From: Nonomuraea angiospora | GTDB taxonomy: Bacteria > Actinomycetota > Actinomycetes > Streptosporangiales > Streptosporangiaceae | DNA: 64,000 bases | NCBI RefSeq assembly: GCF_014873145.1 | Contig: NZ_JADBEK010000001.1 | Coordinates: forward strand, 12,276,001-12,340,000 | Direction of reading: 5' to 3' | In this document: positions 40,805 through 49,252 of the stretch, piece by piece | How positions within the stretch are numbered: the first letter of the stretch is position 1 | How the letters are laid out: every line of letters starts with the position of its first letter | Notes under the pieces: generated by a model | Told to the model about the DNA's origin: nothing | Databases searched by the model: none | The model's input: only the letters and a program-made list of their open reading frames with translations | Position numbers and translations under genes: made by a program

Positions 40805-41107
40805 GTGCTTCCAGATCTTCGCCAGCCGCTGGTGCGGCAGCTCGCCGAGTCCGACGCCCCCCGGCGCTACTGGCACCTGGGCGACGACGACGGGCGGGCC
40901 TGGCTGTTCGAGAGCGTCGAGGGCGACGGCGCCGAACAGTGGGCGATCAGGCAGGTGCTGGTCGGCGCCGACCGGGCCGCCCGCCGCTACTGGTGGCGCC
41001 ACCTGCAGGACGAGCACGGCTTCCTCACCGACCAGCCGCTGGAGGTCTGGGAGCTGACCGAGATCACGGAGCAGGCGTTCGAGGCCGTCTGGGAGGCGAG
41101 CGGCTGA
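40805..41107 (+). CDS. Small uncharacterised protein
   Basis: 100 residues from a GTG. I do not recognise it. It is rich in Trp and charged residues (YWHLGDDDGRAWLFESVEG; RRYWWRHLQDEHGFL), cytosolic, with no membrane or signal segment. It follows the TetR gene by 9 bases and probably shares its transcript; codon use and GC skew at third positions look like a real gene. The convergent SDR gene ends 4 bases later. Confidence 0.65.
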   Translation: MLPDLRQPLVRQLAESDAPRRYWHLGDDDGRAWLFESVEGDGAEQWAIRQVLVGADRAARRYWWRHLQDEHGFLTDQPLEVWELTEITEQAFEAVWEASG

Positions 41108-41111
41108 GGCG

Positions 41112-41813
41112 TCAGCCGCCGGCGGCCAGCGCCGGGTAGAGGCGCTCCAGCTCGCCCGAGAGCCCGGCCTTCGACTGCCGGCTGAGGGCGTCGGCCAGCA
41201 CCTCGTAGGCCCCGCTCTCCAGGGCGTCGAGGGTCTGCGCGACGACCTCCCCCGGAGCGATCTTGGGTCCGGTGACGTGGGCGGCCATGTCGGTGTCGAT
41301 GTAGCCCGCGTGCACCCCCAGGACGTGGGTGCCCTGCTCCTTCAGCTCCAGCCGCAGGGCGTTGGTCAGGGACCACGCCGCCGCCTTCGACGCGGCGTAC
41401 CCGCTCACCTGGGGCAGCGTGATGAACGACAGCACCGACAGGACGTTCACCAGCGCCCCGCCGCCGTTGCGGGCCAGGACGGGGGCGAAGGCGCGGCTCA
41501 TGGACAGGGTGCCGAAGTAGTTGGTGTCCATCTCGGCGCGCGCCGAGTCCGGGTCCGAGCTTCCGGAGCGCGAGATGCCGGCGTTGTTGACGAGCAGGTC
41601 CACGTCGGCGCAGCGCTCGGCCGCGGCCGCGACGGCGGCCGGGTCGGTGACGTCGAGCTCGATCGGGGTGAGGTTCGTGCCGGTGATCGTGGCGGGGTTC
41701 CTGGCGGCCGCGTAGACCGTGCGGGCCCCCCGGTCCAGGAGGGCCTGGGCGAAGGCGGCGCCCAGGCCGCGGTTGGCGCCGGTGACGAGTGCGACGCTGC
41801 CGGAGATCTTCAT
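41112..41813 (-). CDS. Short-chain dehydrogenase/reductase
   Basis: 233 residues. NAD(P) motif TGANRGLG, the NNAG motif (LVNNAGISRSG) and the catalytic YAASK (GYAASKAAAWSLTNAL) with a Ser in NVLSVLSFITLP. Cytosolic classical SDR. ATG at 41813 with GGAG 8 bases upstream. It lies 22 bases downstream of the thiolase gene on the same strand, likely one operon; a role in fatty-acid or ketone metabolism is suggested by that pairing only. Confidence 0.9.
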   Translation of the reverse strand: MKISGSVALVTGANRGLGAAFAQALLDRGARTVYAAARNPATITGTNLTPIELDVTDPAAVAAAAERCADVDLLVNNAGISRSGSSDPDSARAEMDTNYFGTLSMSRAFAPVLARNGGGALVNVLSVLSFITLPQVSGYAASKAAAWSLTNALRLELKEQGTHVLGVHAGYIDTDMAAHVTGPKIAPGEVVAQTLDALESGAYEVLADALSRQSKAGLSGELERLYPALAAGG

Positions 41814-41835
41814 GACGACTGCTCCCAAGGTGTGG

Positions 41836-42993
41836 TCAGGGACGTTCGAGGATGAGGGCGTTGGCGAGGCCGCCCGCCTCGCACATGGTCTGCAGGGCGT
41901 AGCGGGCGCCGCGCTCGGCCATCGCGTGGACCAGGGTCGTGGCGATGCGGGCGCCGCTGGCGCCCAGCGGGTGGCCGAGGGCGATGGCGCCGCCCTTGAC
42001 GTTGACCTTGGCCGGGTCGGCGCCGGTCTCCTGGAGCCAGGCCAGCACGACGCTCGCGAACGCCTCGTTGACCTCGAACAGGTCGATGTCGGCCAGGCTC
42101 AGCCCCGCGCGGCGCAGGACCTTCTCCGTGGCCGGGATGACGCCGGTGAGCATGAGGATCGGGTCCGAGCCGACGACGGCGAAGCTGTGCAGGCGGGCCA
42201 GGGGCCGCAGGCCCAGGCGGGCCGCCGTCTCCGAGGTGGTGACCAGTACGGCCGCCGCCCCGTCGTTGATCGGGCTGCTGTTGCCCGCGGTCACCGACCA
42301 GTCGATCTGCGGGAACCGCTCGGCGTAACCGGGGTCGGTGAAGGCCGGCCTGAGCCCGGCCAGGATCTCCGGCGTCGTGCTCGGGCGTACCGACTCGTCC
42401 CGGTCGAGCCCGCCGACGGGCGCGAGCTCGCCGGCGAAGGAGGAGGCGGCGGCCTTGCGGTGCGAGCCGGCGGAGAACTCGTCGAGCTGCTCGCGGCCGA
42501 GCGACCACTTGGCCGCGATGAGCTCCGCGCTGATGCCCTGCGGCACCAGGCCGTCGGGGAAGCGCGCGGCCAGCGCCGGGCCGAACGGGTCGGCGCCCGC
42601 GGGCACGTTCGACCACATCGGCACCCGGCTCATCGACTCCACGCCGCAGGCCACCACCAGGTCGTACGCGCCCGACATCACCCCCTGTGCGGCGAAATGC
42701 ACCGCCTGCTGTGACGAACCGCACTGCCGGTCCACCGTGACCGCGGGCACCGACTCCGGGAGCCCGGCCGCCAGCCAGGCGTTGCGGGTGGTGTTCATGG
42801 CCTGCTCGCCCACCTGGTCGACGCAGCCGCCGATCACGTCGTCCACCAGGGACGGGTCCACCCCGCTGCGCTCGATCAGGGCGCGCAGCGTGTGCGCGAG
42901 CAGGTCCACCGGGTGGATCGCGGACAGGCCGCCGCCCGGTTTGCCCTTGCCGATCGGAGTACGTACGGCTTGCACGATGACGGCATCACGCAC
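41836..42993 (-). CDS. Thiolase (acetyl-CoA C-acyltransferase)
   Basis: 385 residues. Active-site Cys in TVDRQCGSSQQAVHFAAQG, the GxxNDGAAAV segment (NSSPINDGAAAVLV), NEAFA, the His of GGAIALGHPLGASGAR and the C-terminal MCEAGGLANALIL. Catalyses thiolytic cleavage or Claisen condensation of acyl-CoAs. GTG start at 42993. The promoter region contains a 19-bp imperfect inverted repeat, so this thiolase-SDR unit is probably repressor-controlled. Confidence 0.93.
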   Translation of the reverse strand: MRDAVIVQAVRTPIGKGKPGGGLSAIHPVDLLAHTLRALIERSGVDPSLVDDVIGGCVDQVGEQAMNTTRNAWLAAGLPESVPAVTVDRQCGSSQQAVHFAAQGVMSGAYDLVVACGVESMSRVPMWSNVPAGADPFGPALAARFPDGLVPQGISAELIAAKWSLGREQLDEFSAGSHRKAAASSFAGELAPVGGLDRDESVRPSTTPEILAGLRPAFTDPGYAERFPQIDWSVTAGNSSPINDGAAAVLVTTSETAARLGLRPLARLHSFAVVGSDPILMLTGVIPATEKVLRRAGLSLADIDLFEVNEAFASVVLAWLQETGADPAKVNVKGGAIALGHPLGASGARIATTLVHAMAERGARYALQTMCEAGGLANALILERP

Positions 42994-43009
42994 AGCGCCC
43001 TCCTCATCA

Positions 43010-43057
43010 GTTGGAAAACTGAACCCACTCTAGACCCGGTGGGTTGGATTTTCCAAC
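43010..43057. promoter_or_regulatory. Inverted repeat upstream of the thiolase operon
   Basis: Arms GTTGGAAAACTGAACCCAC (43010-43028) and GTGGGTTGGATTTTCCAAC (43039-43057) match in 16 of 19 positions around a 10-base centre. It lies 17-64 bases before the thiolase start, on the promoter. The binding protein is unknown; the two TetR proteins nearby are candidates. Confidence 0.7.
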
Positions 43058-43070
43058 GGACCCCTCCGGG

Positions 43071-43634
43071 TCAGGAGGTGGCGCTCGCCAAACCGCCGAT
43101 GATCAGCTGGATGGCCGCGTCGAACGTGCGGCCGATCTCCTCAGGATCGTCCGACATGTGTCCCTGGGTCTCGGCCAGGATGAAACCCGAGACGAACGCG
43201 TGCAGGATGTCGCTCGTCCGCCGCAGCTCCGGGTCCGGCACCCCCGCCAGTCGCAGGATGCGGTAGAGCGTCTGCCAGATGGGCAGCCGCCGGTCGGCGA
43301 TGAGTCTCGGATGGGTGTGGAGATATCCCCAGATGGCGGGGTGTTCCTTCGCGTGCCGGTGGTAGGCCAGCGCCAGCGCCATGAGCTGCTCCTGCCACGG
43401 GGCGCCGTCGTCCGGCGGCATGTGCATGCGCTCGGCCGCCGTGGCGCAGATCAGTGCCAGCAGCGCGTCCTTGCTCTCCACGTGGTGGTAGAGCGACATC
43501 GGGTTGACGTTCAGCTCGGCTGCCAGCTTGCGCATGGACAGCCCCTCCACCCCGCTCGCCTCCATCAGGCGAACCGCCGTGGAGCTGATCTCGTCGAGGG
43601 TCAAAGGGGCACCTCTGCGCGCGCTCACTGCCAT
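43071..43634 (-). CDS. TetR-family repressor of the CYP102 gene
   Basis: 187 residues: DNA-binding domain TLDEISSTAVRLMEASGVEG followed by MRKLAAELNVNPMSLYHHVE, then a TetR_C domain (MALALAYHRHAKEHPAIWGY; HAFVSGFILAETQGH). It is divergent from the P450 gene, 54 bases away, and its own start codon lies inside the left arm of a perfect 15-bp inverted repeat, so it should repress both itself and the P450. No ribosome site precedes ATG 43634 (leaderless start likely); GTG at 43628 is an alternative. Functional analogue of BM3R1 of Bacillus by context. Confidence 0.87.
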   Translation of the reverse strand: MAVSARRGAPLTLDEISSTAVRLMEASGVEGLSMRKLAAELNVNPMSLYHHVESKDALLALICATAAERMHMPPDDGAPWQEQLMALALAYHRHAKEHPAIWGYLHTHPRLIADRRLPIWQTLYRILRLAGVPDPELRRTSDILHAFVSGFILAETQGHMSDDPEEIGRTFDAAIQLIIGGLASATS

Positions 43635-43669
43635 ACACCGTATGGTAGCGTCAGCCATACGGTGTATGG
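43631..43669. promoter_or_regulatory. Double operator between tetR and the CYP102 gene
   Basis: CCATACACCGTATGG (43631-43645) and its exact reverse complement CCATACGGTGTATGG (43655-43669), separated by TAGCGTCAG. Each arm is itself nearly palindromic (ATAC...GTAT), so the site can hold two TetR dimers. It covers the whole 54-base divergent region. Confidence 0.88.
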
Positions 43670-43688
43670 CTACTCGAAGGGAGCAATC

Positions 43689-46600
43689 ATGGCGGAGATC
43701 CCCGCCCCGCAGGGCCTGCCCATCCTCGGCAACACGCTGCAGATTCCCTCTCACTCGCCGATGGAGCACTTCGCCCAGGTCGCGTCCCGGTACGACGAGG
43801 GCATCTACCGGCTGGAGATCGTCGGCCGCACGGTCGTGCTGGTGTACGACCCCGACCTGGTCGCCGAGGTGTGCGACGAGAGCCGGTTCGTCAAGCGGAT
43901 CAAGCCGCCGCTGACGATCGTGCGCGACTTCGCCGGTGACGGGCTGTTCACGGCCGACCCGGACGAGCCGGTGTGGGGGCACGCGCACCGCATCCTGATG
44001 CCGGCCTTCAGCCAGCGGGCCATGAAGGCGTACTACGGGCAGATGCTCGAGGTCGCCGAGCAGCTCGTCGAGTCGTGGGCAGCCCGCCAGGGGGAGGACC
44101 TGCCCGTCTCCGACGACATGACCAGGCTGACCCTGGACACGATCTCGCTCACCGGGTTCGGCTACCGGTTCAACTCCTTCGACTCGCCCGAGCTGCACCC
44201 GTTCCTACAGGCCATGGGCGGCGCGCTCACCGAGGCCATGCTGCGCAACCAGCAGCTGCCGTTCGTCACCAAGCTCAAGCGCGGGCGCGAGGAGGCCTAC
44301 CGGCGCGACATCGCCACCATGCAGTCGCTGGTCGACGACGTGATCAGGCAGCGCCGCGCCGAGGGCGCCACCGGCTCCAAGGACCTGCTCGGCCTCATGC
44401 TGGAGGCGTCCGACCCGCAGAGCGGCGCCCGCCTTTCCGACGAGAACATCCGCAACCAGGTCCTCACCTTCCTCATCGCCGGCCACGAGACCACCAGCGG
44501 CCTGCTCTCCTTCGCGCTCTACAACCTGCTGCGCGAGCCGCACACCCTGGCCCGCGCCTACGAGGAGGTGGACCGGCTGCTGCCGGGCGACGAGCCGCCC
44601 ACGTACGAGACGATCATGAAGCTCGACGTCATCGCGCGTGTCCTGGAGGAGACGCTGCGGCACTGGTCGCCGATCCCGGGGTTCAGCGTCAGCGCGCTCG
44701 AGGACACCACGATCGGCGGCTACCCCATCGCCAAGGACCAGGGCGTCCTCGTGCTGCTGCCGGTGCTGCACCGCAGCCCCAAGGTGTGGGAGCGGCCGGA
44801 CGAGTTCGACATCGACCGCTGGCTGCCGGAGAACAAGAAGGACCACCACCCCGGGGCGTACAAGCCGTTCGGCAACGGCGAGCGGGCCTGCATCGGCCGC
44901 CAGTTCGCGCTGACCGAGGCCAGGCTGGCGCTGGCGATGATCCTGCGGCGGTTCGCGATCTCCGACCCGAACGTCTACCGCATGAAGATCAAGCAGACCC
45001 TCACCCTCAAGCCCGACGGGTTCACGCTCAGGGTCCGCGAGCGGCGGGCGCACGAGCGGGCCGTCGTCGTGGCCCAGGAGGTCGAGGAGAGCGCGCAGCA
45101 GGAGATCGCCGTCACCGGCGTGCCGCTCACCGTCGCCTACGGCTCCAACCTCGGCACCAGCTCCGACATCGCCGAGCGCCTGGCCGAGCGGGCCGGCCGC
45201 GCGGGCTTCGCCACGACGCTGACCTCGCTCGACGACATGACGCCGCCGAGCGAGGGCCTGCTGGTCGTGGTCGCCTCCTCCTACAACGGCAAGGCCCCCG
45301 ACAACGCCCAGCGCTTCGACGCCCTGGAGGCGCTGCCCGACCTGTCCGGGGTCCGGCTGGCCGTGCTGGGCTGCGGGAACACGCAGTGGCCCACGTACCA
45401 GGAGTTCCCGAAGCGCGCGTACGAGAAGCTGACGGCCGCCGGAGCGGTGCCGCTGATCGAGCGCGGCGAGGCCGACGCGGACGGCGACTTCGACGGCGAC
45501 GTGACCGCCTGGACGGCCGGGCTGTGGGCGGCGCTGGCCGAGGAGTACTCGACTCCCGCGAATCTGGGCACCGAGAGCGCCGGGCCGCGTTACGAGATGG
45601 AGGTGCTCAGCGAGGCCGAGGTCAGGCCCTCGGTCGTCTCCGCGCGCGCGTTCCCGCTGACCGTCGTCTCCAACGAGGAGCTGACCTCCGACCCGAGCGG
45701 CCTCTGGGACTTCTCGACCGAGGCGCCGCGCCCCGGCGTGCGCTCCATCGTGGCCCGGCTGCCCGAAGGCGTCACCTACTCGGCGGGCGACCACGTGGCC
45801 GTCTTCGCCAAGAACGACCCCGAGCTGGTGGAGTGGGCGCTGCGCTGCCTGCGCGTCCCCCGCGAGCAGGTGGTACGGCTGCGCGCCGCCGGATCCACCC
45901 ACCTGCCCGTGGACACGGCGGTCACGGCGGGCCTGCTGCTGACCGAGTTCGCCGAGCTGCAGGAGGTGGCCACCAGGTCCGACCTGGAGGCGCTGGCCGC
46001 GCACACCGCCTGCCCCTGGACCAAGGGCCAGCTCGCCGAGCTGACCGCGAACTACGCCGACGAGATCCTCGCCAAGCGCGTCTCCCCGCTCACCCTGCTC
46101 GAACGCTTCCCCGCGATCGAGCTGCCGCTGCCGGTGTTCCTGGAGATGGCCGGGCCGATCAAGCCGCGCTACTACTCCGTCTCCTCCTCGCCGCTGGCCG
46201 ACCCCTCGCTCGTGCGCCTCACCGTCGGCCTCGTCGAGGGCCCCGCCTGGTCCGGCTCGGGCACCTACCAGGGCATGTGCTCGGCCTACCTCGCCGGGCT
46301 GAAGGAGGGCGAGGTGTTCTACGGCTACATCCGCGTGCCCGCGCCGCCGTTCCGGCTGCCGGACGACCCGGCCACGCCGGTGATCCTCGTCGGCCCCGGC
46401 ACCGGCTTCGCGCCGCTGCGCGGCTTCATCGAGGAGCGCCTGCTGACCGGGGCTCCCGGCCGCGCCGCCGTCTTCACCGGCAGCCGCCACCCCCGGCACG
46501 ACGAGCTGTACGCGGGCGACCTGGCCCGCTGGGGCGTGCCCGCGCACGCCGCGTACTCCGCCGTGCCCGGGCACCCGTACCGGTTCGTCCAGGACGCCAT

Positions 46601-46799
46601 CGCGGCGCACGCCGACGAGGTGTGGGAGCTGCTCTCCCAGGGGGCGTACGTGTACGTCTGCGGCGACGGGCTGCGGATGGCGCCCGCGGTGCGGCAGACG
46701 CTGCTGGACATCTACCGGTCACGGACGGGGGAGGACGGGGCCGGGTGGCTGGCCGAGCTGGAGTCCTCCGGCCGCTACCAGCAGGACGTCTTCGCCTGA
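43689..46799 (+). CDS. Self-sufficient cytochrome P450/NADPH-P450 reductase fusion (CYP102, BM3 type)
   Basis: 1036 residues. The P450 part (1-460) has FVRDFAGDGLF-like IVRDFAGDGLF with the Phe equivalent to BM3 F87, the I-helix FLIAGHETTSG and the heme loop FGNGERACIG with Cys401. BM3 Arg47 appears conserved (VGRT) but Tyr51 is Leu. The reductase part has a flavodoxin FMN domain (VAYGSNLGTSSDIAERLAE; SSYNGKAPDNA), then FAD and NADPH domains (RYYSVSSSPLA; GPGTGFAPLRGFIEER; YVCGDGLRMAP). Length equals BM3. ATG at 43689 has AAGGGAG at 5-base spacing. Predicted subterminal fatty-acid hydroxylase using NADPH, controlled by the divergent TetR. Confidence 0.96.
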   Translation: MAEIPAPQGLPILGNTLQIPSHSPMEHFAQVASRYDEGIYRLEIVGRTVVLVYDPDLVAEVCDESRFVKRIKPPLTIVRDFAGDGLFTADPDEPVWGHAHRILMPAFSQRAMKAYYGQMLEVAEQLVESWAARQGEDLPVSDDMTRLTLDTISLTGFGYRFNSFDSPELHPFLQAMGGALTEAMLRNQQLPFVTKLKRGREEAYRRDIATMQSLVDDVIRQRRAEGATGSKDLLGLMLEASDPQSGARLSDENIRNQVLTFLIAGHETTSGLLSFALYNLLREPHTLARAYEEVDRLLPGDEPPTYETIMKLDVIARVLEETLRHWSPIPGFSVSALEDTTIGGYPIAKDQGVLVLLPVLHRSPKVWERPDEFDIDRWLPENKKDHHPGAYKPFGNGERACIGRQFALTEARLALAMILRRFAISDPNVYRMKIKQTLTLKPDGFTLRVRERRAHERAVVVAQEVEESAQQEIAVTGVPLTVAYGSNLGTSSDIAERLAERAGRAGFATTLTSLDDMTPPSEGLLVVVASSYNGKAPDNAQRFDALEALPDLSGVRLAVLGCGNTQWPTYQEFPKRAYEKLTAAGAVPLIERGEADADGDFDGDVTAWTAGLWAALAEEYSTPANLGTESAGPRYEMEVLSEAEVRPSVVSARAFPLTVVSNEELTSDPSGLWDFSTEAPRPGVRSIVARLPEGVTYSAGDHVAVFAKNDPELVEWALRCLRVPREQVVRLRAAGSTHLPVDTAVTAGLLLTEFAELQEVATRSDLEALAAHTACPWTKGQLAELTANYADEILAKRVSPLTLLERFPAIELPLPVFLEMAGPIKPRYYSVSSSPLADPSLVRLTVGLVEGPAWSGSGTYQGMCSAYLAGLKEGEVFYGYIRVPAPPFRLPDDPATPVILVGPGTGFAPLRGFIEERLLTGAPGRAAVFTGSRHPRHDELYAGDLARWGVPAHAAYSAVPGHPYRFVQDAIAAHADEVWELLSQGAYVYVCGDGLRMAPAVRQTLLDIYRSRTGEDGAGWLAELESSGRYQQDVFA

Positions 46800-46988
46800 T
46801 CCCACCCGCCCGCAGCGCGCTCCCGGCCGGTCGGCCGCCACGGCGAGCCGCGGTGCGACGGAGGCCGCTCGCCCTGCGGAGATCACGGCGGCCGGCCTCC
46901 GGGCGCCGCGTCGGCGGGGCGGGGAGGGGCGTACCGTGACCTGCGGAAACCTGCGACAGCCCTTTATCGACATTCCGGACTTAACACT

Positions 46989-47015
46989 GCATGCTGGGAT
47001 ATAAGCGCAGCATGC
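46989..47015. promoter_or_regulatory. Inverted repeat upstream of the ACT-domain gene
   Basis: GCATGCTG-N11-CAGCATGC, perfect 8-bp arms, about 70 bases before the ACT gene start in a 285-base gap after the P450 gene. A possible operator; nothing else is recognisable in the gap apart from a GC-rich stretch near 46840-46930. Confidence 0.45.
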
Positions 47016-47084
47016 GCGACATGTCCGTGGAACATGCTCGAAACTTTTCCACGGCACTGTGAGAGCCTCTGAAAGGGGGCGGCA

Positions 47085-47714
47085 ATGCTGCTGCGACTGA
47101 GGGTGTCGCTGCCGGACCGGCCGGGCGGCCTTGGCCAGGTCGCCAAGTCTCTTGGAGCGCTGGGCGCGGACATCCTGCAGGTCACCGTGCTCGAACGCGA
47201 GGCCGGACGGGCCGTGGACGATTTCACTGTTTCCTGGCCGGGCCCGGTGACCGCCTCAGAGGCTCGCGAGCGATTGTCGGGCATACCGGGGGTACGGGTG
47301 GAGGGCGTCTGGGCGACCAAGGAGGTGCCGGGCTCGGCGCTGGACTACGACCTTCTCATGCACGTCGTGTCCCAGCCCGCCCGGGGATTCGCCGCGCTGG
47401 TGGACGCGTTGCCGGGATTGTGCGGGGCGGAGTGGTCGGTGGCGCTGGCCGACGGCGCCGTGCGGCACGCCTCGCTGGCCGCTCCCGCGACGTTCGAGCT
47501 GAACCTTCCGGAGCCCCCGCCGCGGGCCGCCACCATGGACGCCAACGAACTGCGCCTGATGTTGCTGCCGGTGGTGGCGCAGGGGCTGCACCTGGTGGTC
47601 GCCAGGGCGGACGGGCCGGTGTTCCACCGCGCCGAGCTGGAGCGCGCCTCCCGCATCGTGGACGTGGTCGCCAAGCTGGCCGCCCGCGCCCGGCCCGGGG
47701 CGGCTACCGGCTAG
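47085..47714 (+). CDS. ACT-domain protein (amino-acid-binding regulator type)
   Basis: 209 residues. The first 75 residues are an ACT domain (LLRLRVSLPDRPGGLGQVAK; GADILQVTVLERE), the fold that binds small ligands such as amino acids. The remaining 130 residues are less recognisable; ALDYDLLMHVVSQPARGFA and HLVVARADGPVFHRAELERA suggest a GAF-like sensory module. No DNA-binding or catalytic domain is visible. ATG at 47085 follows GGGGGCGGCA. Function unknown. Confidence 0.8.
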   Translation: MLLRLRVSLPDRPGGLGQVAKSLGALGADILQVTVLEREAGRAVDDFTVSWPGPVTASEARERLSGIPGVRVEGVWATKEVPGSALDYDLLMHVVSQPARGFAALVDALPGLCGAEWSVALADGAVRHASLAAPATFELNLPEPPPRAATMDANELRLMLLPVVAQGLHLVVARADGPVFHRAELERASRIVDVVAKLAARARPGAATG

Positions 47715-48067
47715 TCGTGGCCGGGCAGGCCGGACACCTCGTGGCCGGCGTGGAACAGCGCCTCCGCGATGAGAGCCCGTACGTGGGAGTCGCGTGCCCG
47801 GTAGAGCACGCGACGCCCGTCCCTGCGGGTGTCCACCAGTCCCGCCAGCCGGAGCTTGGCGAGGTGCTGCGACACGGACGGGCGGGGCACGCCGATGGCC
47901 TCGGCAAGCGAGTTCACATCCTTCTCGCCGGATGAGAGCAACCACATCAGCCTCAGCCGGGTGCCGTCGCTGAGCATGCGGAAGGCGTCCACGGCCGCGT
48001 TCACCTGGGCGGGAGTGGGTTGCTCCTGCGACTGTTTGGCACCTGAGACGTTGTCGCGTGCGTACAT
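47711..48067 (-). CDS. ArsR/SmtB-family zinc-type repressor (CzrA-like)
   Basis: 118 residues with the winged helix VNSLAEAIGVPRPSVSQHLA and wing VDTRRDGRRVLYRA. The last helix carries D93-x-H95-x10-H106-x2-H109, the exact spacing of the alpha5 zinc site of CzrA (D84, H86, H97, H100). No Cys site as in ArsR proper. It should repress, and be released by Zn or Co, the divergent CDF exporter gene 49 bases away. The stop abuts the end of the ACT gene (4-base overlap). Confidence 0.9.
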   Translation of the reverse strand: MYARDNVSGAKQSQEQPTPAQVNAAVDAFRMLSDGTRLRLMWLLSSGEKDVNSLAEAIGVPRPSVSQHLAKLRLAGLVDTRRDGRRVLYRARDSHVRALIAEALFHAGHEVSGLPGHD

Positions 48068-48116
48068 AACTACATATCCTGGTCAAAAGGGTCGAATTGC
48101 GCAAGCGAGGAATGCG

Positions 48117-49184
48117 ATGACTGACCACAGGGACCATGAGGCACACGGGCACGGCCACGGGCATGGGCACTTCGGCGGGAGCCGGGGGTGGTTCGCCCGG
48201 GTGGCGCACGCGGTCGCGGCGCACAGTCCGCTCAGCGCCCACTCCCACGACAGCGCCGACAAGACCGACGCCGCCCTGGAGACCAGCAGCCGCGGCATGC
48301 GCGTGCTGGCCGTCTCGTTCGCCGTCCTCATGGTCACCGCCGCCGTTCAGGCGGTGATCGTCCTGGCCTCCGGGTCGGTCGCGCTGCTCGGCGACACCCT
48401 GCACAACGTGGCCGACGCGCTCACCGCCGTCCCGCTGGCGATCGCGTTCTCGCTCGGCCGCCGCGCCGCCACCCGGCGCTTCACCTACGGGTACGGCAGG
48501 GCCGAGGACCTCGCGGGCATCGTCATCGTCCTGCTGATCGCCGCCTCGGCGGCCCTGGCCGGGTACGAGGCCGTCACCCGCCTGCTGAACCCCCAGGATC
48601 TCCGGGCCGTCGCATGGGTGGCCGGGGCGGCCGTGGTGGGGTTCGCGGGGAACGAGTGGGTGGCCCGCTACCGGATCAAGGTGGGCCGGGAGATCGGCTC
48701 GGCCGCCCTGGTGGCCGACGGGCTGCACGCCAGGACCGACGGCTTCACCTCGCTGGCCGTCCTGCTGGGCGCGGGCGGCGCAGCGCTCGGCTTCCCCCTG
48801 GCGGACCCGATCGTGGGCCTGCTGATCACGTTCGCCATCTGCTTCGTGCTGCGGGACGCCGCCCGTGAGATCTACCACCGGCTCATGGACGCCGTGGACC
48901 CCGCCCTCGTGGACCAGGCCGAGCGCATCCTGGGCGGGGTGGCCGGGGTCCACCGCGTCGGCTCCGTACGCCTGCGCTGGATCGGCCACGCCCTGCACGC
49001 GGAGGTGGAGATCCTCGTAGATCACGACATGTCGGTGGTGGACGCCCACGCGGTGGCGGTGGAGGCCGAGCACCGGCTCATCCACGAGCTGCCGCGCCTG
49101 AGAGCCGCCACCGTCCACACCGACCCGCACGGCCCCGCGGGCGCCGACCACCACGCCAGCCTGTCAACCCACCGCTCGCGCTGA
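48117..49184 (+). CDS. CDF-family zinc/cation exporter
   Basis: 355 residues. His-rich cytosolic N-terminus (HEAHGHGHGHGHF), six transmembrane helices with HNVAD in TM2 and HARTD in TM5, the HxxxD pairs of zinc-selective CDF proteins, and a cytosolic C-terminal domain (RLRWIGHALHAEVEILVD; VEAEHRL). Exports Zn(II), possibly Co or Ni, by proton exchange. ATG at 48117 with a GAGG 7 bases upstream. Divergent from the CzrA-like repressor. Confidence 0.93.
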   Translation: MTDHRDHEAHGHGHGHGHFGGSRGWFARVAHAVAAHSPLSAHSHDSADKTDAALETSSRGMRVLAVSFAVLMVTAAVQAVIVLASGSVALLGDTLHNVADALTAVPLAIAFSLGRRAATRRFTYGYGRAEDLAGIVIVLLIAASAALAGYEAVTRLLNPQDLRAVAWVAGAAVVGFAGNEWVARYRIKVGREIGSAALVADGLHARTDGFTSLAVLLGAGGAALGFPLADPIVGLLITFAICFVLRDAAREIYHRLMDAVDPALVDQAERILGGVAGVHRVGSVRLRWIGHALHAEVEILVDHDMSVVDAHAVAVEAEHRLIHELPRLRAATVHTDPHGPAGADHHASLSTHRSR

Positions 49185-49252
49185 GACGCAACCGGCCACG
49201 GAACCCTGCCTTGACCGCACGCCGACCGTGAGGAACGCTGAAGCGGGAGACG

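Noticed and set aside
43059-43073. GACCC-CTCC-GGGTC hairpin after the TetR gene
   Set aside because: Too short (5 bp) to call a terminator with confidence.
44205-46610. 801-codon minus-strand open frame inside the CYP102 gene
   Set aside because: Shadow caused by high GC at third positions; no family motifs, while the plus strand is a complete P450-reductase.
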